A DNA stretch of 64,000 bases from Fibrobacter sp. UBA7003 (GTDB lineage: Bacteria; Fibrobacterota; Fibrobacteria; Fibrobacterales; Fibrobacteraceae): the NCBI GenBank assembly GCA_002449765.1, contig DJXN01000003.1, positions 1 to 64,000 on the forward strand, in the 5' to 3' direction. Below the pieces are notes generated by a model. That model ran no database searches. It saw only the letters and a program-made list of their open reading frames with translations, and was not told the origin of the DNA. Positions 34,637 to 45,101 of this stretch are shown in pieces; position 1 is the first letter of the stretch, and every line of letters starts with the position of its first letter. The translations under genes and the position numbers were made by a program.

Positions 34637-37288
34637 ATGAACAAATATAAATTCGGCATAAGAGAATTCATCATTCTCGCTGTTATTGCTCTCTCGGCCT
34701 ACACCGTATGGCCCTCCATCCAGGTTCACTCCAAGAAGGGCGAAGAACAAAAGGCGTTCCTCAAGGAAAACCCGAAGATGGCAACGAAGTCCATCAACTT
34801 CGGTCTGGACCTCGCGGGTGGTACGAGCATCACCCTCCAGATTGACCAGTCCGGACTCAAGGAAGGCGACGACATCAAGGACATCCAGGCCCAGTCCCTG
34901 GAAATCATCCGTAACCGCGTCGACCAGTACGGTCTTTCCGAACCCCAGATTTCTCCTTCCGGCGACGACCGCATCCTGGTCGAACTTGCCGGCGTGGACG
35001 ACTCTACCGCAAAGGCCCTCGTGGGTTCCACCGCAAAGCTCGAATTCAAGATTCTTGCCGAAGCAGACAGGTTCCCCCAGGTCGTCGGTCTCATCGACCA
35101 GTACCTGACGCGCCAGACTTCCGACGTGACTGCAGATTCCGCCGCGACGGATAGCACTGCCGCCAAGGACAGCACGGTCGCAGCGAAGGATTCCGCAAAG
35201 GATACGGCCCAGCTTTCCGACGAAGAACTCCTCGGCGGCAAGGTCGCCGCAGCTGAAGCCCCGAAGGCCGAAGATTCCTCCAAGGCAGCCACCGAAGAAG
35301 CCGCACCGGCTACGGAGGTCGGAAAGGCCCTCAGCTCCTACTACATGTCTTTTGCCAACGGTGGGTTCATTGCCGAAGAAGACATCGAAAAGGTCAAGAA
35401 GCTCCTCGAGCTCGACGGTGTCAAGAAGCTCATCCCGCGCGACCTGAACTTCGCGTTCGGAAGCGGCCTCGAAAAGATCAGCAACGATTCCCCGGTCAAG
35501 GCCAAGCGCCTCTACCTCCTCAAGCGCCGCGCCGAAATGGGCGGTGACGATATCGTGAACGCCCAGCCCCACCGTCTCGCTGACGGCGTGAGCGCAGGCG
35601 AAGTCGCCGTGACCCTCAAGTTCGGCGGCATCGGTCCCAAGAAGTTCTCCGCCGTGACCGCCGCGAACGTCGGCAAGCAGATGGCCATCGTTCTCGACAA
35701 CCAGGTGATTTCCGCTCCGCGCATCAACGAACGCATCCCGAACGGCGACGCCCAGATTACCGGTCTCGATGACATGGCCGAAGCAAACCGCCTCGCCGTC
35801 GTGCTCCGCGCCGGCGCCCTCAAAGCCCCGATGAAGATTATCGAAAGCCGCACCGTGGGTGCCACCCTCGGTGAAGAAAACATCGTCCAGGGCTTCGGTT
35901 CCGGCGCTGTCGGCCTCATCCTCTGCCTTGTGTTCATGGTGGCTTACTACCGTCTGGGCGGCCTTATCGCGAGCCTCGGCATGGTCATCAACACCCTCGT
36001 TACCGCCGCCGTGATGTCCGTGTTCAACGCGACCCTCACTCTCCCCGGTATCGCGGGCTTCATCCTCGTCGTGGGTATGTCCCTCGACGCGAACGTGATT
36101 ATCTACGAACGTATCCGTGAAGAACTCAAGGCCGGCCTCACCGCCCGCGCGGCAGTCGCCAAGGGTTACGAACGAGCCTTCAGTGCCATCTTGGACTCCA
36201 ACTTGACGACCGTGCTTACCGGCCTTATCCTCTACAAGATCGGTACCGGTTCCGTGAAGGGTTTCGGTCTTACGCTTACTATCGGTATCCTCACCTCGCT
36301 CTTCTGCGCCATCACGCTTACCCGCGCCATCCTCGACTGGAAGCTTGCCAAGCGCGACACGACGACGCTCTCCATCGGTAACGGCATCAAGGCCATCAAC
36401 GAGGCGAACCTCCAGATTATCCCGCACCGCAAGCGTTTCGGTCTCATTTCGACCATTCTCATCATCGCTTCCATCGCATGCATTGTGGTCAAGGGATTCG
36501 ACTTCAGCATCGACTTCACCGGTGGCCAGGTCTACACGGTTCAGTATCAGGATAACGCGAAGCACGAAAGCGACCTCAACAAGGCACTCTCCGCTGCAGG
36601 CATCAATGGCACGCGCGTCCGCTCCCTCGGCGGAACGTCCGCCAACTCCTACCAGATTAGCATGCGCGCTTCCGAAGACGCACAGTTCGAACTCAAGATG
36701 AACGAAGCCTTCAAGAAGGCCGGTCAGGAATGCGTCATTGTCGCGAAGGACAACGTCGGCCCGACAATCGGCAAGGAACTCCGCTTCAACGCTATCTTGT
36801 CCGTAATCCTCGCCTGGATCGGCATCCTCCTCTACGTGTGGTTCCGGTTCGGCAAGTTCGGTCTCGGTTTCGGTGTCGCCGCCGTGCTCGGCCTCGTGCA
36901 CGACACCATCATCACGCTCGGCTTCATCTCGGCATTCAGCCTCTCCTTCGACGGCGCCCTGATTGCCTCGCTCCTCACGATGATCGGTTACTCCGTGAAC
37001 GACACGATCGTGAACTTCGACCGCATCCGCGAAAACACGGCCATCTACGGTTCCGCGAACTTCGGCGAAACAATCAACAAGTCCATCAACCAGTGCTTCA
37101 GCCGTACCATGGTGACCTCCCTCACGACCTTGTTCGTGTGCGTGATTCTCGCCGTGATGGGCGGTTCCTCCATCCGCGACTTCGGCCTCGTGCAGTGCTT
37201 TGGTATCCTCATCGGTACCTACTCCTCCGTGTGCATCTGCTCTCCGATTGTTCTGTGGTGGTCCAACCGCTTCAAGAAGGGCGTGTAA
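34637..37288 (+). CDS. secDF: Protein translocase subunits SecD and SecF fused (883 aa)
   Basis: Proton-driven membrane component that helps Sec pull proteins out to the periplasm. The SecD half shows FGLDLAGGTSITLQID and, after the P1 domain, a membrane block (GMSLDANVIIYERIREEL); the SecF half starts near residue 590 (IPHRKRFGLISTILIIAS, DFSIDFTGGQVYTVQY) and ends with YSVNDTIVNFDRIREN. Residues about 160-230 are a non-conserved Asp/Ala/Lys/Ser-rich insert (TADSAATDSTAAKDS). The fusion is known in several phyla. A terminator follows; a possible -10 TATCTT lies near 34,593. Confidence 0.95.
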   Translation: MNKYKFGIREFIILAVIALSAYTVWPSIQVHSKKGEEQKAFLKENPKMATKSINFGLDLAGGTSITLQIDQSGLKEGDDIKDIQAQSLEIIRNRVDQYGLSEPQISPSGDDRILVELAGVDDSTAKALVGSTAKLEFKILAEADRFPQVVGLIDQYLTRQTSDVTADSAATDSTAAKDSTVAAKDSAKDTAQLSDEELLGGKVAAAEAPKAEDSSKAATEEAAPATEVGKALSSYYMSFANGGFIAEEDIEKVKKLLELDGVKKLIPRDLNFAFGSGLEKISNDSPVKAKRLYLLKRRAEMGGDDIVNAQPHRLADGVSAGEVAVTLKFGGIGPKKFSAVTAANVGKQMAIVLDNQVISAPRINERIPNGDAQITGLDDMAEANRLAVVLRAGALKAPMKIIESRTVGATLGEENIVQGFGSGAVGLILCLVFMVAYYRLGGLIASLGMVINTLVTAAVMSVFNATLTLPGIAGFILVVGMSLDANVIIYERIREELKAGLTARAAVAKGYERAFSAILDSNLTTVLTGLILYKIGTGSVKGFGLTLTIGILTSLFCAITLTRAILDWKLAKRDTTTLSIGNGIKAINEANLQIIPHRKRFGLISTILIIASIACIVVKGFDFSIDFTGGQVYTVQYQDNAKHESDLNKALSAAGINGTRVRSLGGTSANSYQISMRASEDAQFELKMNEAFKKAGQECVIVAKDNVGPTIGKELRFNAILSVILAWIGILLYVWFRFGKFGLGFGVAAVLGLVHDTIITLGFISAFSLSFDGALIASLLTMIGYSVNDTIVNFDRIRENTAIYGSANFGETINKSINQCFSRTMVTSLTTLFVCVILAVMGGSSIRDFGLVQCFGILIGTYSSVCICSPIVLWWSNRFKKGV

Positions 37289-37309
37289 TCAAATTAAAAT
37301 GTTGAAAAG

Positions 37310-37333
37310 AGCCCCGGCAATGCCGGGGCTTTT
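37310..37333 (+). terminator. secDF terminator
   Basis: 9-bp perfect stem AGCCCCGGC/GCCGGGGCT (37310-37318, 37322-37330) with AAT loop and TTTT. The corA -10 box follows directly. Confidence 0.88.
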
Positions 37334-37334
37334 C

Positions 37335-37340
37335 TATATT
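37335..37340 (+). promoter_or_regulatory. Candidate corA -10 box
   Basis: TATATT immediately after the secDF terminator T-run, 27 bp before the corA ATG. A -35 box would fall inside the terminator stem and is poor. Confidence 0.35.
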
Positions 37341-37367
37341 TGAACCCGTTCGATCAAAGGGGGCTCC

Positions 37368-38300
37368 ATGCTCAAGTATTACAAAATCGAATCGGGCCGC
37401 ATTGCAGTCGCCCCGAACGAAGACGCAGCTGACATCGTCATCATGGGCTCCCTCAGCCAGGAACAGCGAAGCGTCCTAGTCAAGGAATACGAAATAACCG
37501 AGCATACCATCGCCTCCGCATTCGACTCCGACGAGCTTTCCCGTATCGAATACGACGACGACTTCACCACGATAGTGTTCAAGAAGCCCAAGAACTATTC
37601 TGCCGCGGACAACTTCCAGTTCCGCGTAGAATCCTTCGGCATCTTCATCTTCAAGGACTGGATCCTGCTCCTCACCGACAGCGACATTCCCGTGATGGAC
37701 GAACGCCGCTTCTCGAAAATCGACAGCCTGAACACGTTCGTGCTCCGCGTGTTGAGCTATGCGATATCGCACTTCAACGAACACCTGCGCATTATCAACC
37801 GCATCAACGACGACCTCGAACTGCGCCTAAACACCTCGATGGAAAACAAGTACCTGCTTTCCATGTTCAGCCTCAACAAGGGCTTGATCTACTACGTGAG
37901 CGCACTCAACAGCAACGACACCTTGCTCCGCAAGTTGCAGCTGGGCAGGAGCCTCAACTGGACCGAGGCCGAACGCGAACTCTTGGAAGACATCCAGATC
38001 GAAAACGGGCAGAGCCTGCAACAGGCAAACATCTACGCGAACATCTTGACGTCGATGATGGACGCCCGCGCAAGCGTCATCAACAACAACGTGAACCAGC
38101 TGATGAAGAACTTGACCATCGTGACGATTTCGATATCGCTCCCGACGTTCTTCGCAAGCTTGTTCGGCATGAACGTGCAGTTGCCCTTCGCCATGAACGG
38201 CGACGCCGCTACAGGATCGCCCATAGCCTTCTGGGGCATCATCGCGGTCTGTATCCTGTCAGTGGTCGTCTTCCTCGCCTTCTGGATGCGGCGGAAGTAG
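37368..38300 (+). CDS. corA: CorA-type Mg2+/Co2+ channel (310 aa)
   Basis: Long N-terminal cytoplasmic domain, a long stalk helix (EDIQIENGQSLQQANIYANILTSMMDARASVINNNVNQLMKNLTIV) and two C-terminal membrane helices with the selectivity motif FGMNVQLP (family GMN). Forms a pentamer in the inner membrane. SD AAGGGGG precedes the ATG. Converges with ispB. Confidence 0.93.
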   Translation: MLKYYKIESGRIAVAPNEDAADIVIMGSLSQEQRSVLVKEYEITEHTIASAFDSDELSRIEYDDDFTTIVFKKPKNYSAADNFQFRVESFGIFIFKDWILLLTDSDIPVMDERRFSKIDSLNTFVLRVLSYAISHFNEHLRIINRINDDLELRLNTSMENKYLLSMFSLNKGLIYYVSALNSNDTLLRKLQLGRSLNWTEAERELLEDIQIENGQSLQQANIYANILTSMMDARASVINNNVNQLMKNLTIVTISISLPTFFASLFGMNVQLPFAMNGDAATGSPIAFWGIIAVCILSVVVFLAFWMRRK

Positions 38301-38325
38301 CGCGAGGAATATATCTTCAATTCCC

Positions 38326-38360
38326 CGATGCGAAGCATCGCCCCGAGCACATCAATGTGC
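38326..38360. terminator. Tandem hairpins between corA and ispB, probable weak terminators
   Basis: Two perfect 6-bp palindromes: CGATGC/GCATCG (38326-38340) and GCACAT/ATGTGC (38347-38360). Neither has a T-run. They occupy the gap between two converging genes, so a termination or mRNA-end role is likely but not proven. Confidence 0.4.
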
Positions 38361-38373
38361 GGAGGAGTAGTCT

Positions 38374-39378
38374 TTAATTCCCGCGGTCGCTCATGCTCGA
38401 AAACATGGCGACAATCTCGTCGGTAAAGTTGTTCTTCGGGAACTTGTCCGCAATCTGTAGCGCCTGTTCCAGATGTTCCTGCGCTTCGGCCTTCGCCTTG
38501 TCGAAACTCTTCTTCGCATTCAGTCGCGCAAGGATCTCGCCGGCGACATCGTCGGTCGCGACCCTCTTGATAAGCGATTCCATTTCGGAACGTTCATCCG
38601 CGTTGCAATCTTCGAAGTAATACAGAAGCGGGAGCGTAATGAGCCCGTTCGAGAGGTCGGTGAACTTCGCCTTGTCCAGATTCTTCGAGCCGTAGCCGTA
38701 ATCGAGCAGGTCATCGATAATCTGGAACGCGAGCCCGAAGTGCGCCCCCATCTTGGCACATTCGTCAATCAGGGGTTTGTCGAATCCGGCCATGATACCG
38801 CCGATGCGGGACGCAGCCTCGATAAGCGCGGCCGTCTTCGCATCGATAATCTCGTTGTAGGTTTCCCTGGAAAGCCCGAGTTCACCGCAGTGGTCGAGTT
38901 CCATGATTTCGCCCACGATGAGCTTGTCCGCAGCGTCCGAGATAATCACCGGCACTTCACGATCCCGTTCGTCAATCACGCAACGCATCGACTGCGAAAG
39001 CACGTAGTCGCCCACGAGAACGGCCACCTGCGTTCCCCATTTCTTGTGGGCGGTAGCCTTGCCGCGCCGGAGTTCCGTGCCGTCGATGATATCGTCGTGC
39101 ACGAGACTCGCAAGGTGCAACAGTTCCACGCTTGCGCAGGCATGCGCGACACGGGACGCATCGGGCGCCACATTCCCGCAGTTGGATATGAGGCAAAGAA
39201 GAGTCGAACGGATGCGCTTGCCCTTCGTCTCGAAAAGAGTCTGAAGCCTATCTGCAATCCCGGCAGGAGCAGTCTCTGCCACACGCAGGATTGTCTTTTC
39301 GGTCAAATCCAGCTGATTACGGACTAGGTCACGAGCCTGTCCGAGAACTGCCTGGAAATCGGCTTTCGAAGGAGTCAT
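38374..39378 (-). CDS. ispB: Polyprenyl diphosphate synthase (octaprenyl/heptaprenyl type)
   Basis: Trans-prenyl chain elongation for quinone or carrier lipid synthesis. 334 aa. First aspartate-rich motif VHDDIIDGTELRRG (D95, D96, D99) and second QIIDDLLDYG bind the Mg-diphosphate. The residues before the first motif and the length match long-chain synthases rather than geranylgeranyl synthases, but chain length is not certain. The ATG follows the gyrB stop by 3 bases. Confidence 0.85.
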   Translation of the reverse strand: MTPSKADFQAVLGQARDLVRNQLDLTEKTILRVAETAPAGIADRLQTLFETKGKRIRSTLLCLISNCGNVAPDASRVAHACASVELLHLASLVHDDIIDGTELRRGKATAHKKWGTQVAVLVGDYVLSQSMRCVIDERDREVPVIISDAADKLIVGEIMELDHCGELGLSRETYNEIIDAKTAALIEAASRIGGIMAGFDKPLIDECAKMGAHFGLAFQIIDDLLDYGYGSKNLDKAKFTDLSNGLITLPLLYYFEDCNADERSEMESLIKRVATDDVAGEILARLNAKKSFDKAKAEAQEHLEQALQIADKFPKNNFTDEIVAMFSSMSDRGN

Positions 39379-39381
39379 AGA

Positions 39382-41340
<1,959 letters not shown>

Positions 41341-41367
41341 TCACAGGAGCGAGCCTCGGGAGCCGGT

Positions 41368-41682
41368 TCAAACGAAGCGAATCGCCTTAACCACAGGCTT
41401 TCCGAGCAGCGCATTGCACCTGTCAATAATAGCATTTTTTTGCATGAAAAGTTCGCTTTTCCAGGCCGCAGAAGCCGCTTTCAGCACAAGCGTATGCTTG
41501 TCCAATTTCACGGGTCGCACGTGCGCGCAAACAGCCTTCCCGACCACTTCCTCGAAGCGGTCCGAAAGGGTCTTGAAGTCCATACTTTCGGAGACATGCG
41601 CCTTGTCGAGAACCTTCGCAATGAGCACGCTGATATCGACAGCGCCCTCTCCCGTCACACCCTTTTTTCTACGGACAAACAT
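41368..41682 (-). CDS. DUF721/DciA-like protein (104 aa)
   Basis: Start ATG at 41682, with GGAG 7 bases upstream. Core features of the DUF721 family, whose member DciA loads the replicative helicase in many bacteria: FKTLSDRFEEVVGKAVCAHVRPVKLDKHTLVLKAASAAWKSELFMQKNAIIDRCNALLG. Families of this kind often lie next to recF or gyrB, as here. Confidence 0.8.
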   Translation of the reverse strand: MFVRRKKGVTGEGAVDISVLIAKVLDKAHVSESMDFKTLSDRFEEVVGKAVCAHVRPVKLDKHTLVLKAASAAWKSELFMQKNAIIDRCNALLGKPVVKAIRFV

Positions 41683-41699
41683 ATTTTTACTCCACATCA

Positions 41700-41831
41700 A
41701 ACATCTTCATCGGCAGCACACGCCTCTGTTTCGCCTTCAGCACTTCAAGAACAACCGTACTTTCTCCACCCTGCGGTGCAGTCGTCTTTATCGTCACTGG
41801 ATTTCAAACTTTTTCAACAGATGTTTCATGC
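41700..41831 (-). other. Broken or relic coding stretch
   Basis: A good SD (AAGGAG) precedes an ATG at 41831 that gives only MKHLLKKFEIQ before a stop; an overlapping GTG frame then runs 35 codons (VTIKTTAPQGGESTVV ... MKMFDVE). This looks like the remains of a gene with a frameshift. No family recognised. Confidence 0.35.
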
Positions 41832-42602
41832 TCTGTTCTCCTTAAAACTTTTTCTGCGTATTTCACTACAAAATAATAGCAAACCAACTTGCATGTTCAG
41901 TGCACCCGTGCCCTCGTGTGGAGAATCTAGAGTGATAATCTTATCTACATCACCATAATAATAGTTGCTATTCTGCGTGTACTCACGAGCAACCACTCCG
42001 CCCATCGAATGACCGATTAGGATATAGCGAGAGGCTAATTGACGGTATAGATCAGGATTTTGGCGAATTATTTGGAGAGCCTTCTGCCCCTCCACCATTT
42101 GTCCAAGAGAATCAGGAACTTTCCATGTTTTAACTTCCTGAGCTTCTTCCACAAGTGCTCGGCGACCACCAAACTTTCCATCCGCATTCCATGTTCTGTT
42201 CCCCAATTCAATCGCATTTTCAATCGAACTATTTGGGGGAAGCGAAAATGCTCGCCAGTGATATACGCAGGAATTATGTACAGCCTCATAGGCACTGTCG
42301 TATACAGGTTCCTCGAATATTCGTGTTCTTAGCCATTGATTCAAACGAGGTTTTTTCTCATTCACTTTTTCAACATAACGGCCAATATTCGCATTGCCAA
42401 GATAATTCATCGCATCGTAAGCTTGCGGAAGATTTGAATTTTCCTCAAAACCCTGCAATTCTCCATCATCATTCTTATGGCCATAGGCTCCATGCAAAAG
42501 CATCACATTGTAGTTTGTAATACTCTCCATAGGTCTCGGAACAGCCCAAGACACAACGACAAAGGTCATCAAAAGTAAGCTTAACAAAAAAATTTTCTTC
42601 AT
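41826..42602 (-). CDS. Secreted alpha/beta-hydrolase (lipase-like), probably truncated
   Basis: Signal peptide (MKKIFLLSLLLMTFVVVSWA). The alpha/beta-hydrolase core is seen in NVMLLHGAYGH (oxyanion region), the nucleophile elbow LIGHSMGGVVAREY and KIITLDSPHEGTGAL. The protein stops about 20 residues after that motif (residue 258), before the acid and His of the triad that full-length relatives have, and the last residues are basic and unlike the family. A frameshift or deletion near 41,900 is the simplest reading. Coupled 7 bp after the upstream lipoprotein gene. Confidence 0.7.
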   Translation of the reverse strand: MKKIFLLSLLLMTFVVVSWAVPRPMESITNYNVMLLHGAYGHKNDDGELQGFEENSNLPQAYDAMNYLGNANIGRYVEKVNEKKPRLNQWLRTRIFEEPVYDSAYEAVHNSCVYHWRAFSLPPNSSIENAIELGNRTWNADGKFGGRRALVEEAQEVKTWKVPDSLGQMVEGQKALQIIRQNPDLYRQLASRYILIGHSMGGVVAREYTQNSNYYYGDVDKIITLDSPHEGTGALNMQVGLLLFCSEIRRKSFKENRA

Positions 42603-42609
42603 ATTTTCC

Positions 42610-43551
42610 CTATTTATAACTTACAATTTCACCACTTTCATTTTGGAATTCCGGTCTGCTAACCGACAGCAAATAAGTTTCGTACTGACGAATAATTTTT
42701 CTCTTTTCAAAATCAACAGAATGTATGTTTCCATTAATTCTGAGCATTTTTCCGTACAAAATAAAATTTCTATTTCCCATATAACTTTTGGGCCATTCTG
42801 GATGTTCAATCATGTCTGATTCATCATTATCCACCCATAGACTAATTCCCAAAGAGTCTCTTTTCAAAGCAATACAAAAAATTTCATTATTATACGCACT
42901 CACGTCATCACATTTTTCAATCCACTTCAAGTTTTCGTCTAGTTTCTTATACGTAATCGTCTGCGCCACCGTATCCAAAACGGCGTACTGGCAAGCATCA
43001 CCAGTAGCATTTAGAGATTTCTCATCCAACGCAAGAATGGTTCCGTCAAGCCATTTGCGTAATCTACTAATGCGAAAATCAACTTTACAACCATCCAAAA
43101 CCTTTTCTATTTCCACTTCATTCGGTTTTTCGCCTATTTTCCAAAAAGTCATCACAGGCCCTTCCCATACTTCAGTATAAAGAGAAGTTTGCCCCCCCCA
43201 TATAACAGAATCACTCAACTGGCCTAGGGCATAATTACATTCATCATTAAAATTATCCAACGTATCCGTCCACCTAGGACCAGCCTCTTGTACCCTATAA
43301 TTGAAGATGCGAAGGCGTTGGTGACCACGCCCTTCAATAGCATACCCATCGCTAGTTTCTTGGGTCCATTCCTTGTCATCGGCAACAATTACCAAAGAAT
43401 CGTCAATAAACCCAACAATATGGGGACGACTATAATAGCCAAAGAACTCTCTTTCCCCATCTTCAGGAAACCAATCCCCACATCCCCACATGATTACGCA
43501 CGAAAATGCGAGCGCCAAAACAGCTAGCAACCTTTTAATTTCAACCATCAT
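42610..43551 (-). CDS. Lipoprotein of unknown function (313 aa)
   Basis: Begins MMVEIKRLLAVLALAFSCVIMWGCGDW: a lipoprotein signal peptide with a lipobox ending in Cys (MWGC), so likely lipid-anchored. The rest has no recognised domain. The SD AGGAGG lies inside a palindrome (43552-43567), 8 bases from the ATG. It is the first gene of an operon with the hydrolase gene downstream. The frame back to 43572 lacks an SD. Confidence 0.7.
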   Translation of the reverse strand: MMVEIKRLLAVLALAFSCVIMWGCGDWFPEDGEREFFGYYSRPHIVGFIDDSLVIVADDKEWTQETSDGYAIEGRGHQRLRIFNYRVQEAGPRWTDTLDNFNDECNYALGQLSDSVIWGGQTSLYTEVWEGPVMTFWKIGEKPNEVEIEKVLDGCKVDFRISRLRKWLDGTILALDEKSLNATGDACQYAVLDTVAQTITYKKLDENLKWIEKCDDVSAYNNEIFCIALKRDSLGISLWVDNDESDMIEHPEWPKSYMGNRNFILYGKMLRINGNIHSVDFEKRKIIRQYETYLLSVSRPEFQNESGEIVSYK

Positions 43552-43567
43552 AAAGGAGACCTCCTTT
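43552..43567. promoter_or_regulatory. Palindrome containing the Shine-Dalgarno of the 313-aa lipoprotein
   Basis: AAAGGAG-GT-CTCCTTT on the minus strand, 7-bp arms around a 2-base centre. The SD could pair with the downstream arm and be masked. It could also be a protein operator. Confidence 0.4.
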
Positions 43568-43621
43568 GCCACCTATCACAGCCAGACACCGCCTAGAATC
43601 ATGTGACAAAAATTACACATA

Positions 43622-43650
43622 AATATACTCTATATTTTGTACAAAATCAA
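43622..43650 (-). promoter_or_regulatory. Promoter of the lipoprotein-hydrolase operon
   Basis: Minus strand TTGATT (43645-43650), 17 bp, TATATT (43622-43627). Predicted leader about 65 nt. Confidence 0.6.
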
Positions 43651-43729
43651 GTACGACCTCGGATGATTTTATTAATCTAGACACCCCCGCTATCAAATAA
43701 CTTGAAATCACAGAGTTATGCCAACTCAA

Positions 43730-43755
43730 AGACCTCGGCAGAAATGCCGAGGTCT
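43730..43755 (-). terminator. Terminator after the 142-aa lipoprotein gene
   Basis: 11-bp perfect stem AGACCTCGGCA/TGCCGAGGTCT with a 4-base loop. The T-tract on either strand is short; position favours the minus-strand gene that ends at 43790. Confidence 0.65.
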
Positions 43756-43789
43756 CTTTCTCAAACACATCCAATACTATATCACCGCA

Positions 43790-44218
43790 CTACCGGTTCG
43801 AGTACAGAATAAATGATTCAGGATTTAAGACGACATTAGTCTTCGCTCTTGGAAGTATTCTAACCGAATTCATTCCATCACGCAACCCAAATAATTCCAT
43901 ATTATCGAATGAGAAGTAGCCATCTGCATCTATGGAAGCCATAACATGGGTCATATTCTGCAAGTGAGTCAATTGAACTGTATTTTCAAAATAGGTCGTG
44001 TCATAGCCATTCAGATGGACCTTAGAAGAGCCTGAACGAGAAATCAGTCCATTCACATGGGTATCCACATTTACAGAATCAACTTTTCCTCCACCAAATG
44101 TTCCGCTCAAAGACCAGTTTACAGTCACCGGTTCTTGGACGGGCCCAGTGGACGAGCCTTCATCGCTGTTGCAAGCCAGCAATCCAAACAATGCTATTCC
44201 GAAAAGAAATCGTTTCAT
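43790..44218 (-). CDS. Small lipoprotein, unknown function (142 aa)
   Basis: Lipoprotein signal MKRFLFGIALFGLLACNSDEGSS, with AAGGAG 5 bases before the ATG. The mature part begins acidic and then looks like a small beta domain (TVNWSLSGTFGGGKVDSVNVDTHVNG, VLNPESFILYSNR). No family recognised. Confidence 0.7.
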   Translation of the reverse strand: MKRFLFGIALFGLLACNSDEGSSTGPVQEPVTVNWSLSGTFGGGKVDSVNVDTHVNGLISRSGSSKVHLNGYDTTYFENTVQLTHLQNMTHVMASIDADGYFSFDNMELFGLRDGMNSVRILPRAKTNVVLNPESFILYSNR

Positions 44219-44309
44219 ATAATCTCCTTTGTTTTATCAATCATAGGAAAGCCCACCCCCTGTTCACCAATCTAAAACTAGAAATAAACTTAAAAACGTT
44301 AAATACCGC

Positions 44310-45092
44310 TTACACGAGCAGGAGTTTAGAAAGCGTAAATCCGCCGATGAGGATGCTTGTCATGCCGGCAACTACGGTGGCCTTGGTGCTCTTGCCCACG
44401 CCCTCGGCACCGCTATGGGTAAAGAACCCGAAGAAGCAGGCGTAGCTTGCGATAAAGTAGCCGTAGAGTGTAGCCTTGATAAGGCCCACCACCAAATCCC
44501 AGTTGTGGTAGAACATGCGCACGCCGTAGAAGAACACCGACCACGAGACTTCCTTGTAGAGGTGGGCCACCTCGTAGCCGCCCGCGATGCCGATGAAGAT
44601 GCTTATCACGGTAAGCGTCGGGAGCATGATGACTGTCGCGATAAGGCGCGGTGCAAGCAGAAACTTGTAGGGGCTTAACCCCAGAACCTTGTAGGCATCG
44701 AGCTGTTCTGTAACCGCCATGGTGCCAAGTTCCGAACACATGGAGGCACCAATGCGGCCAGCAAGTACCATCGCGGTCAAGATGGGGCAAAGTTCCACCA
44801 TCACGGACTTGCCCACGGCCATGCCCACGAACATCATCGGGATCATGTCACCGAACTGATAGGCAAGCTGCCACGACATGATGGCGCCGGTAGCAAGCGA
44901 CGCCGCAAACACCACGGGAATGCTGGTCACCCCAACGCGGTGCATCTGTTCCACCGTCGTGTGTAAATTAGAGAATGCCCCGGGAATATTCTTGAAGAGT
45001 TCCCACACGAACTTGAAGTAGCTCAGCACGGTCCGCAGGAACCTGCGAACAAACCGCCCGAGCGCCTCCGCAATGCCGTTCATCAACTTCAC
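44310..45092 (-). CDS. mlaE: MlaE/YrbE-family permease
   Basis: Permease of the lipid-transport ABC system that keeps outer-membrane asymmetry. 260 aa, about five helices. The signature is VVFAASLATGAIMSWQLAYQFG and LAGRIGASMCSELGTMAVTEQLDAYKVLGLSPYKFLLAPRLIATVIMLP, characteristic of the family. GTG start at 45092. The usual partner genes mlaF and mlaD are not in the window's minus-strand run here. It follows the S41 protease gene by 9 bp. Confidence 0.92.
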   Translation of the reverse strand: MKLMNGIAEALGRFVRRFLRTVLSYFKFVWELFKNIPGAFSNLHTTVEQMHRVGVTSIPVVFAASLATGAIMSWQLAYQFGDMIPMMFVGMAVGKSVMVELCPILTAMVLAGRIGASMCSELGTMAVTEQLDAYKVLGLSPYKFLLAPRLIATVIMLPTLTVISIFIGIAGGYEVAHLYKEVSWSVFFYGVRMFYHNWDLVVGLIKATLYGYFIASYACFFGFFTHSGAEGVGKSTKATVVAGMTSILIGGFTLSKLLLV

Positions 45093-45101
45093 GCGCGAAG
45101 C

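Noticed and set aside
34631..36901. A 756-codon minus-strand frame over secDF
   Set aside because: Antisense to the conserved SecD/SecF motifs; strongly acidic/His-rich artefact with no domain.
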